A stretch of DNA of 64,000 bases, taken from NCBI RefSeq assembly GCF_004801885.1, contig NZ_SSSM01000004.1:434001-498000 (forward strand), written 5' to 3'. The notes beneath the pieces were generated by a model that ran no database searches, had not been told where the DNA came from, and was given only the letters and a program-made list of their open reading frames with translations. Positions 1-8,790 of this stretch are shown here, in pieces. This stretch comes from Naasia lichenicola (lineage in GTDB: Bacteria; Actinomycetota; Actinomycetes; Actinomycetales; Microbacteriaceae). The position numbers were made by a program, and so were the translations under genes. Each line of letters begins with the position of its first letter. Within the stretch, counting starts at the first letter, position 1.

Positions 1-1
1 C

Positions 2-964
2 GCGGGCGGCAGCGCATTCAACCTCGACTCGTTCACCGTCCTCGGCTACGACCCCGCCGCTGATGCCCTCGGCCCCCTGACCGCCGTCAGCCTCACCGAC
101 GGACGCGCTCTCACCGCCGACGACGCCGGCACGGACAACGCGATCCTCGACAGCGACTACGCCACCTCCTCCGACCTCGCCGTCGGCGACACCTTCGACA
201 TCGCGGGCACCACGTTCACCGTCGTCGGCATCGTCACCTCGACGTCGGCGGACGGCGCGAGCGCCTCCAACGTCTACATCCCACTCGACGTCGCACAGAC
301 CCTCTCGGGCCTCGATGGCCAGATCTCCAGCGTCTACGTGCAGGCAGCATCCTCCGACTCGATCGACGCGATCAAGGCCGACCTCGAGACGGCGCTGCCC
401 GACAACACGGTCAACACCCAGGCCGACCTCGCCTCGTCCGTCTCGGGCTCGCTGTCCAGCGCGTCCACCCTCGTCTCGAATCTCGGCACCTGGCTGTCGA
501 TCCTCGTCCTGGTGGCCGCCTTCCTCGTCGCGATCCTCTTCACCATCTCGGGCGTCACCCGCCGCACCCGCGAGTTCGGCACCCTCAAGGCTCTGGGCTG
601 GAGCAACCGCCGGATCGTCGGCCAGGTCGCCGGCGAGTCCCTGGTGCAGGGAGCCATCGGCGGCGCCCTCGGCGTGGCCCTCGGCCTTATCGGGATCCTG
701 GTCGTCAACCTGATCGCCCCGACCATCGGCGCTTCGACCACCTCGGTGCAGGCTGCCGGTCCCGGGGGCCCGGGCGGAGGCCGATTCGGCGCCGTCGCCA
801 GCGCGGCGGCATCGGCCGACGTGACGCTGCAGCTGCCGTTCACCTTCGCGATCATCGGGATCGCCGTGGGCCTCGCCGTGCTCGGCGGCCTGCTCGCCGG
901 CGCCTTCGGCGGCTGGCGCGCGGCTCGCCTGCGCCCCGCGGCCGCCTTCCGCTCGGTCAACTGA
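2..964 (+). CDS. ABC transporter permease, FtsX/MacB type (5' partial)
   Basis: The reading frame is open from the first bases, so the start lies outside the window. The visible N-terminal part resembles a MacB periplasmic core domain (soluble, beta-rich, with phrases such as TTFTVVGIVTS). It is followed by the FtsX domain: a membrane segment around window position 500-560, the motif RTREFGTLKALGW typical of MacB/FtsX permeases just after it, and two further segments near the end. A Gly/Pro-rich linker (GPGGPGGG) precedes the last segment. The next gene is the matching ATPase, 40 bp downstream. MacB-type systems usually work in mechanotransmission or peptide/drug export rather than import; the substrate cannot be told here. 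Confidence 0.9.
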   Translation, partial: AGGSAFNLDSFTVLGYDPAADALGPLTAVSLTDGRALTADDAGTDNAILDSDYATSSDLAVGDTFDIAGTTFTVVGIVTSTSADGASASNVYIPLDVAQTLSGLDGQISSVYVQAASSDSIDAIKADLETALPDNTVNTQADLASSVSGSLSSASTLVSNLGTWLSILVLVAAFLVAILFTISGVTRRTREFGTLKALGWSNRRIVGQVAGESLVQGAIGGALGVALGLIGILVVNLIAPTIGASTTSVQAAGPGGPGGGRFGAVASAAASADVTLQLPFTFAIIGIAVGLAVLGGLLAGAFGGWRAARLRPAAAFRSVN

Positions 965-1004
965 CCGCGCCCGCATCCCTCACGCATACGACCAGGAGAC
1001 AGAC

Positions 1005-1673
1005 ATGTACCAGCTCACCGGAGTGACGAAGAGCTACAGCCAGACCAAGCGGACCGTGACCGCGCTCAAGGACGTCGACCTCACGATCGCCGACGGCGAG
1101 CTCGTGATGATCCAGGGGCCCACCGGCGGAGGCAAGTCCACGCTTCTGCAGCTGCTCGGGGCACTCGACCGGCCGACCAGCGGGTCAGTGATGCTCGGCG
1201 ACGCCGACCTCGCGAAGCAGGACGACCGCAAGCTCGGCGAGCTGCGGGCCAGCGAGATCGGCTTCGTCTTCCAGGGCTTCAACCTCATCCCGACCCTCAC
1301 CGCGCAGGAGAACGTCGAGACCGCGCTCGAGCCGCTCAAGGTCTCCGGCCCCGAGCGGATCCGTCGTGCGAGGGAGGCGCTCGAGTCCGTCGGGCTCGCC
1401 GACCGGGCGACCCATCTGCCGAGCGAGCTCTCGGGTGGACAGCAGCAGCGCGTCGCCATCGCCCGAGCCCTCGTCAAGGAGCCGCGCGTGCTGCTGGCCG
1501 ACGAGCCGACCGGCAACCTCGACGAGCAGACCCGCGACGAGATCATGGACCTGCTCGAGGGCCTCTGGCGCGACCGCGGTCTGACGCTCATCGTCGTCAC
1601 GCACGACTCAGAGGTCGCCCGGCGATCGCCGCGCCGCCTGCGGATCAAGAACGGAACCGTCGCCGAGCGCTGA
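1005..1673 (+). CDS. ABC transporter ATP-binding protein, MacB/LolD type
   Basis: 222 aa, the usual size for a stand-alone MacB/LolD ATPase. Walker A GPTGGGKST is at residues 38-46, Q-loop FQG near 89-91, signature LSGGQ at 142-146, Walker B VLLADEP at 162-168 and switch His at 200. The start is well supported by AGGAGA five bases upstream of the ATG. It follows the permease at 2-964 by 40 bp and is presumably co-transcribed with it. It is the energy-supplying subunit on the cytoplasmic side. The gene is followed directly by a strong palindrome (family A copy at 1683-1739) that could terminate the transcript. Confidence 0.95.
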   Translation: MYQLTGVTKSYSQTKRTVTALKDVDLTIADGELVMIQGPTGGGKSTLLQLLGALDRPTSGSVMLGDADLAKQDDRKLGELRASEIGFVFQGFNLIPTLTAQENVETALEPLKVSGPERIRRAREALESVGLADRATHLPSELSGGQQQRVAIARALVKEPRVLLADEPTGNLDEQTRDEIMDLLEGLWRDRGLTLIVVTHDSEVARRSPRRLRIKNGTVAER

Positions 1674-1682
1674 GCTCCTTCT

Positions 1683-1739
1683 CCTACGTTCCGGCTCCAT
1701 GTGCACGAAACATCGTGCACATGGAGCCGGTTTCGTAGG
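1683..1739. repeat. Intergenic palindromic repeat, family A copy 1 (possible terminator)
   Basis: The core is a perfect 18-bp inverted repeat (1691-1708 with 1713-1730) around the loop AACA, with outer CCTACG/CGTAGG flanks. It lies between two convergent genes (ends at 1673 and 1753), so it can fold in both transcripts. Related copies occur at 10314-10361, 11622-11676 and 24945-24997. Confidence 0.85.
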
Positions 1740-1752
1740 TATCGATGGGCCG

Positions 1753-3021
1753 TCAGGCCGCCCGACGCCGCAGAGCCGCCTCCCACAGGTGCTTCTCGAC
1801 CATTCCGGCCAGATCTCGCAGGCTCGCGAGCTCGGACGGCCGCATCATGCGCGGAACGCGATCGGTGATGCACAGCATGCCGACCCGGTAGCCGTCCCAG
1901 GTGTGGATCGGGAACCCGGCATAGAACCTGATGCCGTCCGGTCCCGCGATCTGCGGGTTGCCCGCGAGACGATCATCCTGGTGGGTGTCGTTGATGAGGG
2001 TGAGCTCATCGCTGCGCACGGCGATGTCGCAGATCGCCTCGGCGCGCGGGATCTCGGACCGGTCCGCAGGGACCGCCGCCTTCTGCCACTGACGACCACC
2101 CTCGATGATGTTGATCGACGCCCGGTCGGCTCGGAAGGCCGAGCGGGCCTGACGGACGATCATCTCGAGGGCGGCATCGACGTCGGTCTGCTCGAGTCGC
2201 AGGCACGCCAGAGCCCGCTGACGGAGCCTCTCGTCGACGGGTCGCTCCCGGAACGCCCGCGGGCCGACGATCGGATCGATCCGCTCGAGCTCGGTGAGCC
2301 GCGGGTGGAGGTGCGCGACGATCTCCGCAGCCCAGCTCCGGTAGGTCGAATTGTCGAAGCGCGTCCCGATCGCGGGTCCCTGCAGCTGCGGTGCCAGCGC
2401 CAGGTAGGAGATCCGCGTCGTCAGAGCGCATGCGCGGTCGGTGATCGCGCCCTGCTGACGAGCGAGGCGAGCGACGCGCCCTCTTCGGGAGAGATCTCCC
2501 GAGATCTCGATCATGGCCCGAGCGGAGTCGAGCACCATCACGGGCGCCGACTCGACGGTCTCGGCGACGAGCGTCCGGACCAGCGCGACCAACCGCGCCT
2601 GCCACGAACGGTCACCGACGCCTGCCATCGCCGGTCGCGCGCCGAGGACGACGACCACGGCGTCGTAGCGATTGATCCGGAGCCCGAGGAGCCCATGCAG
2701 GGCACGTGCGCTCGTCGGGTCGGGTTCCACCACGACATCGAGGTCGAGCCCACGGCCCGCGATCTGCGACAGGTGGTCGGCGACCTGACCCGGAAGCCCG
2801 AGGTTGTGGTCGCGCACGCCCTTGCCGACCAGCACGCCGCCTCCGAAGAGCAGCACGCGGTACGGACGCAGGCCCGGGCGACGCACGGCCGCGACGGCAT
2901 CGGGCCGCACCTCGATGTCGTCGAGCTCGGGCGACCTGAAGTGCGAGGTCGGTGAATGAAGTGCCTCCCTCAGCGACGCGACGGCTCCCGTGCGTGCTGG
3001 ATGTGCAATCAGCCTGGACAT
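1753..3021 (-). CDS. GAF domain protein with degenerate SGNH-hydrolase-like N-terminus
   Basis: 422 aa from the ATG preceded by AGGGGGAA; an upstream in-frame ATG at 3042 has no such site. The N-terminal about 230 residues look like an SGNH/GDSL hydrolase: block I appears as FGGGVLVGKG where GDS would be expected, a strand VVVVLGA fits block III, and STYRSWA fits the block V position. The nucleophile Ser and the usual DxxH seem to be lost, so this half may bind rather than hydrolyse. The C-terminal about 150 residues form a GAF domain (RADRASINIIEGGRQW, then FYAGFPIHTWDGYRVGMLC, then LRDLAGMVEKHLW). No output domain follows, so it may be a stand-alone sensor. The function is not known. Confidence 0.8.
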   Translation of the reverse strand: MSRLIAHPARTGAVASLREALHSPTSHFRSPELDDIEVRPDAVAAVRRPGLRPYRVLLFGGGVLVGKGVRDHNLGLPGQVADHLSQIAGRGLDLDVVVEPDPTSARALHGLLGLRINRYDAVVVVLGARPAMAGVGDRSWQARLVALVRTLVAETVESAPVMVLDSARAMIEISGDLSRRGRVARLARQQGAITDRACALTTRISYLALAPQLQGPAIGTRFDNSTYRSWAAEIVAHLHPRLTELERIDPIVGPRAFRERPVDERLRQRALACLRLEQTDVDAALEMIVRQARSAFRADRASINIIEGGRQWQKAAVPADRSEIPRAEAICDIAVRSDELTLINDTHQDDRLAGNPQIAGPDGIRFYAGFPIHTWDGYRVGMLCITDRVPRMMRPSELASLRDLAGMVEKHLWEAALRRRAA

Positions 3022-3256
3022 CGTGAGTTCCCCCTGACTCATACGACCCGACGCCGGTCCCCTGCCGGCATCGATCCATCTATTGCAGCAGCGGCCCGGG
3101 CCCGTCGGTGGGCTGGTTCCGCAGAGTCAAGTATTCGTCGTTGCGGAGGCAGTTCCATTCCCTACTTCGGGGGTGGGACGTCGGATCCGCTCGCTCTGAG
3201 CGGCGCCGCTTCCGGCGGAGGCCGCACGATCAGGTGCGCTGCGTGCGTGCGCGGTC

Positions 3257-3913
3257 CTAGGGCAGCGCCGGGCTCGATGACGGGACCAGGAGCTGGCGCG
3301 TCCGGGAGACGGCGACGACGCCGACGCCCATGACTCCGATGAAGCCGGCGATCGCCACGCAGTAGATGAGTACCGCCCCGTATCCTCCGGGCTGCGCCGG
3401 GTTGAGGAACGGATACGGGTACCAGCCGACGATCGGCCCTCGGATCAGCGTGTACACCAGCCAGGCCGCCGGGAAGGCGAGGATGGTCGCGAACCGCTGC
3501 CAGGCGATGCGCTCGCGCCCGGGCGCGAGCAGCCAGTCGAGCAGCAGGTAGATCGGCGCGAACAGGTGCAGCACCTCGTTCGACCAGGGCAGGGTCGTCG
3601 CCTGATCGAGCGAGATCCCCCGCAGCAGCAGGTTGTAGACGACGCCCGTCGTGACCATGTAGGTCGTCACGCTGCCGCGGACCAGCGTGTACCAGGACGG
3701 GGTCGAGGCGGGCCGGAGGCCGAACCAGGCACCGGCCAGGAGCACGATCGCGGCCATCGCATTGGAGAGGATCGTGAAGAAGCTGAAGAAGTTCACCAGG
3801 AAGTGGGGCACGTTCGGCACCCCGTAGTCGAGGCTGAACGCGAGCTGGCCGACGATCGCGGCGATGATGCCCCCGCCGGCGATGATGCGGAGGATGACGA
3901 ACAGCACTCTCAT
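3257..3913 (-). CDS. Pr6Pr family six-helix membrane protein
   Basis: 218 aa if started at the ATG for MRVLFVILR; upstream in-frame sequence to 4021 is Arg-rich and looks untranslated. About six hydrophobic segments are spread over the whole protein. The pattern FFSFFTILSNAMAAIV near residues 40-60 and the loop WSNEVLHLFAPIYLLLDWLL are typical of the Pr6Pr (FAR-17a/AIG1-like) group. It is an integral membrane protein of unknown biochemical role. It stands alone: the neighbour on its left is on the same strand but 236 bp away, and the right-hand neighbour is divergent. Confidence 0.85.
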   Translation of the reverse strand: MRVLFVILRIIAGGGIIAAIVGQLAFSLDYGVPNVPHFLVNFFSFFTILSNAMAAIVLLAGAWFGLRPASTPSWYTLVRGSVTTYMVTTGVVYNLLLRGISLDQATTLPWSNEVLHLFAPIYLLLDWLLAPGRERIAWQRFATILAFPAAWLVYTLIRGPIVGWYPYPFLNPAQPGGYGAVLIYCVAIAGFIGVMGVGVVAVSRTRQLLVPSSSPALP

Positions 3914-4145
3914 GGCGTCAGTCTGGCTCACCGCCGCGCGTGGGGGCGAAACTCGTGCGTCCACGCACGATATCCGCGAACCCCGAGCGCGCGCTCGGGC
4001 ATTGTTGCCACGCGGTGACACGACCGTAACCTCGCCGAATCATTGGCCAAGTTGACTGTGCTCACGTCTCCTCGGGGCTTCGCCGAGGTCGACCGCGACG
4101 ATGTCGACGCCCCCTTTCGACCTCACTGGAGAAGGGTGTGCCGCG

Positions 4146-5162
4146 ATGAGGGAGCCTGCCACGATGCTTGCGCCGACCACGGCTGTCGACCCGATGGCGC
4201 CTGCGAGGATGCGGGCGATGGCCGTCGCCTCCCCCGGCGGACCGGAGTCACTTCGGCTGGTCGAGATGCCGACGCCGACCCGCGTCGGGCATGAGGTGCT
4301 CGTCCGCGTGGTCGCAGCCGGAGTGAATCCTGTCGACGCCAAGTCGCGCGCAGGCGCAGGCGTCTCGCCCGGGTCGGACTGGCCGATGGTGCCGGGCTAC
4401 GACTTCAGCGGGGTCGTCGTGCAGACGCCGTACGAGGCGTTCCCGCTCAGCCCCGGCGACGAGGTCTTCGGGATGACCGCCTTCCCGCGCACGGGCGGCA
4501 GCTACGCCGAGTACGTCTCGGTGCCCGCATTCAGCGTCGCCCGCAAGCCCTCCGTCCTCAGCCATGCCGAGGCAGCTGCTGTCCCGCTCGCTGCGCTCAC
4601 CGCATGGGGCGCCGTGGTCGACCTCGCGAAGGCGCACGAGGGCCAGAAGGTCCTGATCCATGCGGGCGCCGGAGGCGTCGGCCATCTGGCGGTGCAGATC
4701 GCCGCCTACTTCGGCGCGGAGGTCGTCACGACCGCGTCCCCCAAGAACGCCGAATGGCTGCTCGAGCTCGGCGCATCCCGGGTCATCGACTACACCACGA
4801 CGGAGTTCGAGGACGAGCTCGCCGACCTCGACGTCGTCATCGATGGGGTGGGCAACGCGAAGCACAGCACCGGGTCGCGGTCTCTCCAGGTGCTGCGACC
4901 CGGCGGACTCATCGTCTCGCTGCCGTCGGCCGGCTGGCCGACGATGATCGAGGACGCCGCAGCCGCCGGCATGCGCGCCACGCACTACTTCGTCCAGCCC
5001 GATGCGGGAACGCTCTCGGTCATCGCACGTCTGATCACCTCGGGCGATGTGCGGGTGACCGCAGACACCGTGCTTCCGCTCGAAGAGGCCGAACGCGCGC
5101 ACATCCTGATGGAGAGCGGTCACGTCCGCGGAAAGATCGCGCTCAAGGTCAGCGACTACTGA
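4146..5162 (+). CDS. MDR-family NADPH-dependent quinone oxidoreductase-like protein
   Basis: 338 aa from the ATG following GGAGAAGG; an earlier in-frame ATG (4101) lacks a ribosome binding site. The N-terminal GroES-like fold is recognisable from PGYDFSGVV and the loop GDEVFGMT. The Rossmann part has AGAGGVGHLAVQIA, the variant of the nucleotide-binding motif typical of zeta-crystallin/QOR-type reductases. Structural and catalytic zinc Cys clusters are absent, so it is a zinc-independent member. It probably reduces quinones or enones using NADPH in the cytoplasm. It is monocistronic, ending in an inverted-repeat region (5173-5269) shared with the convergent GNAT gene. Confidence 0.88.
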   Translation: MREPATMLAPTTAVDPMAPARMRAMAVASPGGPESLRLVEMPTPTRVGHEVLVRVVAAGVNPVDAKSRAGAGVSPGSDWPMVPGYDFSGVVVQTPYEAFPLSPGDEVFGMTAFPRTGGSYAEYVSVPAFSVARKPSVLSHAEAAAVPLAALTAWGAVVDLAKAHEGQKVLIHAGAGGVGHLAVQIAAYFGAEVVTTASPKNAEWLLELGASRVIDYTTTEFEDELADLDVVIDGVGNAKHSTGSRSLQVLRPGGLIVSLPSAGWPTMIEDAAAAGMRATHYFVQPDAGTLSVIARLITSGDVRVTADTVLPLEEAERAHILMESGHVRGKIALKVSDY

Positions 5163-5172
5163 CCCGGCCCTC

Positions 5173-5269
5173 CACCGTTCAGGCGATCCTCCCGGTTCAG
5201 GCTTTCGATCGCCGTTCAGGCGGAAATCGCCTGAACGGTGCTCGAAAACGCAGAATCGCCTGAACGGTG
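5173..5269. repeat. Inverted/direct repeat cluster, family F
   Basis: A 15-bp arm CACCGTTCAGGCGAT (5173-5187) is matched by two inverted copies ATCGCCTGAACGGTG at 5226-5240 and 5255-5269. An inner 11-bp hairpin sits at 5212-5238 with loop GAAAT. The cluster fills the gap between convergent genes ending at 5162 and 5295 and may terminate both transcripts. Confidence 0.85.
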
Positions 5270-5294
5270 AAAGAGCGAAGCTGATCGGCCGCGA

Positions 5295-5846
5295 TCAGGG
5301 CTCGACGAGGCGCTCGAGGACGAAGTCATCGTGCCGCTCCGGGCCGACCATGAAGTGCTTCGTGCCGACCACTCGAAAGCCGCTCTTCTCGTAGAAGCGC
5401 CGTGCCCGCCCGTTCTGCTGGTTGACCCCGAGCCATACCGACTCCGCCGGGCCCCGTGTCGCGGCTGCGAGGACCGCCGCCATCAGCGGCGCGGCCACTC
5501 CCCCGCCATGCCGGTCGGGCAGGACGTAGAACTTGCTGAGCTCGACCGTCGGCCTGTTCGCGACCGCCGCGGCCACCTCGGCGTCGGTCGGATCCGTGAA
5601 GACGAGCATCGCGTAGCCGAGCGCCAACGATTCGCCCGGTCGGATGACCTCCTCGACGAGCAGGAGCATCCGCTCGTCGTCGGCGAGATAGGCGTCGAAG
5701 CGCGAGACGCTGAGATGGTCGGCGATGAACGCGGCGATCGACTCGGGCGCGGTACCTGGCGGGCAGGCGAGCGGGAACGTCGCCGCCGCGACATCGGCGA
5801 GCAGTGGGGCGTCGGAGGCACCCGCCTCGCGGACCTGAAGCGTCAT
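5295..5846 (-). CDS. GNAT family N-acetyltransferase
   Basis: 183 aa. The C-terminal half has the GNAT acetyl-CoA binding features: a strand pair ending in LSKFYVLPDRHGGGVAAPLMAA (motif A, with R/H-GGGVA in place of the usual Q/RxxGxG/A) and LGVNQQNGRARRFYEKSGFRVVG (motif B). Substrate cannot be predicted; close relatives are annotated as amino-acid or small-molecule acetyltransferases. The ATG follows an AAGGATGGAGCC leader. Three tandem 13-bp units (5859-5897) lie just upstream of the start. Confidence 0.9.
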   Translation of the reverse strand: MTLQVREAGASDAPLLADVAAATFPLACPPGTAPESIAAFIADHLSVSRFDAYLADDERMLLLVEEVIRPGESLALGYAMLVFTDPTDAEVAAAVANRPTVELSKFYVLPDRHGGGVAAPLMAAVLAAATRGPAESVWLGVNQQNGRARRFYEKSGFRVVGTKHFMVGPERHDDFVLERLVEP

Positions 5847-5858
5847 GGCTCCATCCTT

Positions 5859-5897
5859 CCCGTAACGCCGACCCGTAACGCCGACCCGTAACGCCGA
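5859..5897. repeat. Three tandem 13-bp repeats upstream of the GNAT start
   Basis: CCCGTAACGCCGA is repeated three times without change (5859-5871, 5872-5884, 5885-5897). The array begins 13 bp upstream of the GNAT start codon at 5846 and runs into the left arm of the palindrome at 5894-5953. It could arise by slippage, or act as a binding array. Confidence 0.85.
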
Positions 5898-5953
5898 ACT
5901 GCCCAGTTCTGCTGCCCGAATGCGAATTCAGGCGGCGGAACTGGGCAGTTCGG
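5894..5953. repeat. Intergenic palindromic repeat, family B copy 1 (possible rplA terminator)
   Basis: Arms of 23 bp (CCGAACTGCCCAGTTCTGC... and its inverse) differ at two positions and enclose a 14-nt loop. It lies 44 bp beyond the rplA stop codon and could end that transcript. Related copies occur at 22416-22473 and 32727-32784. Confidence 0.85.
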
Positions 5954-5996
5954 ATGTACGGCTGGTTCAGCTCGCGCTGGATCGGACCGCGTTGGG

Positions 5997-6686
5997 TCAG
6001 ATGGCGGAGACGTCCAGTGGGATGCCCGGACCGAACGTGGTCGAGAGCGCACCCTTCTGGATGTAGCGGCCCTTCGAGGACGACGGCTTGAGGCGGACGA
6101 TCTCCTCGAGCGCGGCCCGGAGGTTGTCGCTCAGCTGCTCCTCGGAGAAGCCCGCCTTGCCGACCACGAAGTGGACGTTGGCGTGCTTGTCGGTGCGGAA
6201 CTCGATCTTGCCGCCCTTGATCTCCGTCACGGCCTTGGCCGCGTCGGGGGTGACCGTTCCGGTCTTCGGGTTGGGCATGAGGCCGCGGGGGCCGAGCACG
6301 CGGCCGAGGCGGCCGACCTTGCCCATGAGCTCCGGAGTGGAGACGGCTGCGTCGAAGTTGGTGTAGCCGGCGGCCACCTTCTCGATCAGCTCGTCGCCAC
6401 CGACCTCGTCGGCGCCGGCGGCGAGAGCGGCCTCGGCGGCCGGACCCGTCGCGAACACGATGACGCGGGCGGTCTTGCCGGTGCCGTGCGGGAGGTTGAC
6501 GGTGCCACGGACCATCTGGTCCGCCTTGCGGGGGTCGACTCCGAGCTTCAGCGCGACCTCGACGGTCGAGTCGAACTTGGCGGAGCCGGTCTCCTTGGCG
6601 AGGCCGACGGCCTCGTCGGGCGTGTAGAAACGACCCTCTTCGAGCTTCTCAGCGGCGGCGCGGTAGGCCTTTGACTTCTGTGCCAT
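5997..6686 (-). CDS. rplA: 50S ribosomal protein L1
   Basis: 229 aa, normal length for L1. The sequence carries L1 signatures: [26 protein letters not shown], then GADEVGG, and [17 protein letters not shown]1 binds 23S rRNA at the mobile stalk near the ribosomal exit site and in many bacteria represses its own operon. It follows rplK by 16 bp on the same strand, in the standard rplK-rplA order downstream of secE-nusG. Downstream there is a family B palindrome that may be the terminator. Confidence 0.98.
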   Translation of the reverse strand: MAQKSKAYRAAAEKLEEGRFYTPDEAVGLAKETGSAKFDSTVEVALKLGVDPRKADQMVRGTVNLPHGTGKTARVIVFATGPAAEAALAAGADEVGGDELIEKVAAGYTNFDAAVSTPELMGKVGRLGRVLGPRGLMPNPKTGTVTPDAAKAVTEIKGGKIEFRTDKHANVHFVVGKAGFSEEQLSDNLRAALEEIVRLKPSSSKGRYIQKGALSTTFGPGIPLDVSAI

Positions 6687-6702
6687 GTCTTCTTCCCCGT
6701 CC

Positions 6703-7131
6703 CTACTCGACCGTGATGCCCATGGAACGGGCGGTGCCTGCGATGATCTTCGCCGCAGCGTCGATGTCGTTGGCGTTGAGGTCGGGCTGCTTGGTGAGGG
6801 CGATCTCGCGGACCTGGGCCTGCGTGAGCTTGGCCACCTTGACGGTGTGCGGGGTCGAGGATCCCTTGGCGACGCCGGCCGCCTTCTTGATCAGCTCGGC
6901 TGCCGGGGGCGTCTTGAGGATGAACGTGAACGTCCGGTCCTCGTAGACGGTGATCTCGACGGGGATGACGTTGCCGCGCTGCGACTCGGTCGCGGCGTTG
7001 TACGCCTTGCAGAACTCCATGATGTTGACGCCGTGCTGACCCAGTGCCGGCCCGATGGGCGGGGCGGGGTTCGCGGCGCCAGCCTTGATCTGGAGCTTGA
7101 TGAGCCCCGTGATCTTCTTCTGACGTGCCAT
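6703..7131 (-). CDS. rplK: 50S ribosomal protein L11
   Basis: 142 aa, the standard size. It begins with [37 protein letters not shown], the proline-rich N-terminal domain characteristic of L11, and ends with the rRNA-binding domain [14 protein letters not shown]11 forms the GTPase-associated centre with 23S rRNA. A GAAAGGGAAAA stretch precedes the ATG. The 139-bp gap to nusG holds two short hairpins (7154-7171 and 7222-7236). These could form a leader structure for autogenous control by L1, but I cannot show that from sequence alone. Confidence 0.98.
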   Translation of the reverse strand: MARQKKITGLIKLQIKAGAANPAPPIGPALGQHGVNIMEFCKAYNAATESQRGNVIPVEITVYEDRTFTFILKTPPAAELIKKAAGVAKGSSTPHTVKVAKLTQAQVREIALTKQPDLNANDIDAAAKIIAGTARSMGITVE

Positions 7132-7153
7132 TGGTGTGTTTTCCCTTTCATTC

Positions 7154-7236
7154 GAGCGGCCGGAGCCGCTCTCCCGCGATCCCGGCCTTTCCGGAATGCG
7201 GTGGTCTGCGCGCGTGCACGTCCCGCTCCAAGCGGG
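7154..7236 (-). promoter_or_regulatory. rplK leader hairpins
   Basis: Two small hairpins lie between nusG and rplK. GAGCGGC/GCCGCTC has a 4-nt loop (7154-7171), and CCCGCT/AGCGGG has a 3-nt loop (7222-7236). They sit in the 5' leader of rplK, where L1-dependent autoregulation of L11-L1 operons is known in other bacteria. Assigning that role here is an inference. Confidence 0.3.
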
Positions 7237-7270
7237 GCCTCACGCGGAGGTGCTGCTGTGCTCCAGAGGA

Positions 7271-8311
7271 CTAGAGCTTGGTGACCTGATCGAAGCTGAG
7301 CTCGACCGGCGTCTCGCGCTCGAACAGCGAGACGAGCACCGTGAGCTTGCCGCTCTCGGGCTTGATCTCACTGATCGTACCGGGAAGACCCGCGAACGAG
7401 CCCTCCTTGATGGTGATGGTCTCGCCGATCTCGAAGTCGACCTCGGCCGGCAGCTGACGGGCTGCGCTGGCTGCGGTGCGTCCACCGGCGCCTGCCTTCG
7501 CAGGAGCCTCGGCGATCTGGACGGTGCTCTTCAGCATGTTGAACGCCTCGTCGAAGCGCAGCGGGGTCGGGTTGTGCGAGTTGCCGACGAAGCCGGTCAC
7601 ACCGGGGGTGTGCCGGACGACGGACCACGAGTCCTCGTTGAGGTCCATGCGGACGAGCACATATCCGGGGATGCGCACGCGGTTGACGAGCTTGCGCTGG
7701 CCGTTCTTGATCTCGACGACGTCCTCCATCGGGACCTGCACCTCGAAGACGGCGTCCTCCTGGCCGAGCGTGCCCTTGCGCTGCTCGATGTTGGACTTCA
7801 CGCGCTTCTCGAACCCGGCGTAGGAGTGGATGACGTACCACTTGCCCGGCTTGGCGCGCAGCTCCTGGCGGAACTCCTCGTAAGGGTCGATCTCGACGGG
7901 CTCGGCGTCGGCGGAGTCCGTGTCGGCGTCCGCTTCCGCGATGTCCTCGGCGGTGGCGGGCGTGACGTCGGGCTCGTCCTCGGCGGCCTCCTCGGCGGCG
8001 ATCTCGGCCTCGTCGTCGGTCGCGGTCACCGCGATGTCGGCGTCGTCGACGGTGTGCACCTCGAGCGCCTCGTCCACGACGGCGTCGGCCTCGGGGTCCG
8101 CAGACAGCTCGATCTCGTCGAGGGCCTCTTCGAGGTCGTCCTCCTCGTCGCTGTCGCTGACGATCGACAGCGCCTCGTGCTCAGCGGACTCGCTGGCCTC
8201 CTCGTCGGAGCCGAGCACGTTGCCCTCTTGGGCCTCGTCCTCCTCGGAGGACTGCTCGGCTGCGGTGGCAAGGTCGATGTCGTCGCGGTACTCGCGCTCT
8301 GAGTCAGACAC
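7271..8311 (-). CDS. nusG: Transcription termination/antitermination protein NusG with long acidic N-terminal extension
   Basis: 346 aa from the GTG preceded by GGAAGAGAGAA. Residues 1 to about 155 are an acidic, Ala/Glu/Asp-rich extension with no fold I recognise. The NusG N-terminal domain then starts at [19 protein letters not shown], followed by a linker rich in Ala/Gly and a KOW domain ([26 protein letters not shown]). E. coli NusG is about 180 aa; an acidic N-terminal tail is known in actinobacterial NusG proteins. NusG binds RNA polymerase and couples it to ribosomes or Rho. It sits between secE and rplK, the canonical position. Confidence 0.97.
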   Translation of the reverse strand: MSDSEREYRDDIDLATAAEQSSEEDEAQEGNVLGSDEEASESAEHEALSIVSDSDEEDDLEEALDEIELSADPEADAVVDEALEVHTVDDADIAVTATDDEAEIAAEEAAEDEPDVTPATAEDIAEADADTDSADAEPVEIDPYEEFRQELRAKPGKWYVIHSYAGFEKRVKSNIEQRKGTLGQEDAVFEVQVPMEDVVEIKNGQRKLVNRVRIPGYVLVRMDLNEDSWSVVRHTPGVTGFVGNSHNPTPLRFDEAFNMLKSTVQIAEAPAKAGAGGRTAASAARQLPAEVDFEIGETITIKEGSFAGLPGTISEIKPESGKLTVLVSLFERETPVELSFDQVTKL

Positions 8312-8433
8312 GTTCTGAGTTCTCTCTTCCTGCGCGGCCTCGGGTCGGGCCGCTCTGGTAGTGCTCGGGGCTCCGGGTCGGGAGCCCGTCGTGGGACGAA
8401 GCTGTATGGCTGAGTGCGGGGCCGGCTGTCCGG

Positions 8434-8709
8434 CTAGGGGGTCGGCGTGCCGAACACGAAGACGACCAGCAGCCCGAAGACCCAGTCGAGCGCTCCGACC
8501 ACGGCCATCATGATGATCACGAAGACCAGGACGACGGCTGTGAAGCCGAACAGCTCGCGCCTCGTGGGCGTCACGACCTTGCTCAGCTCGGCGATGACCT
8601 GCCGGATGAACAGCGCGATGCGAGCGAAGGGCGAACGCTTCGCCTGCCGCTCCTTCCGAGCGATGGCAACGACATCCTCGCTGGGTTCGTCGATGACCTT
8701 TCGCGCCAC
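8434..8709 (-). CDS. secE: Preprotein translocase subunit SecE
   Basis: 91 aa from a GTG with a GAAGGAG site upstream. One transmembrane segment (about residues 58-85, [20 protein letters not shown]) follows the conserved amphipathic region [20 protein letters not shown], which is diagnostic for SecE. It clamps SecY in the membrane as part of the SecYEG channel. It lies between tRNA-Trp and nusG, the arrangement seen in most actinobacteria. The ORF stays open upstream, but that part overlaps the tRNA and is not coding. Confidence 0.96.
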   Translation of the reverse strand: MARKVIDEPSEDVVAIARKERQAKRSPFARIALFIRQVIAELSKVVTPTRRELFGFTAVVLVFVIIMMAVVGALDWVFGLLVVFVFGTPTP

Positions 8710-8790
8710 GGACGCTCCTTCGATCGTTGCCACTGAATTGTTCGTGCTGATTGCTCGTGTTGCCGGATATCGCTGCGCTTCGAGAAGCTG

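Noticed and set aside
3914-4021. N-terminal extension of the Pr6Pr protein from the ATG at 4021
   Set aside because: The extra 36 residues are Arg-rich and polar, unlike the family, and lie in the divergent promoter region; the ATG at 3913 matches the family start.
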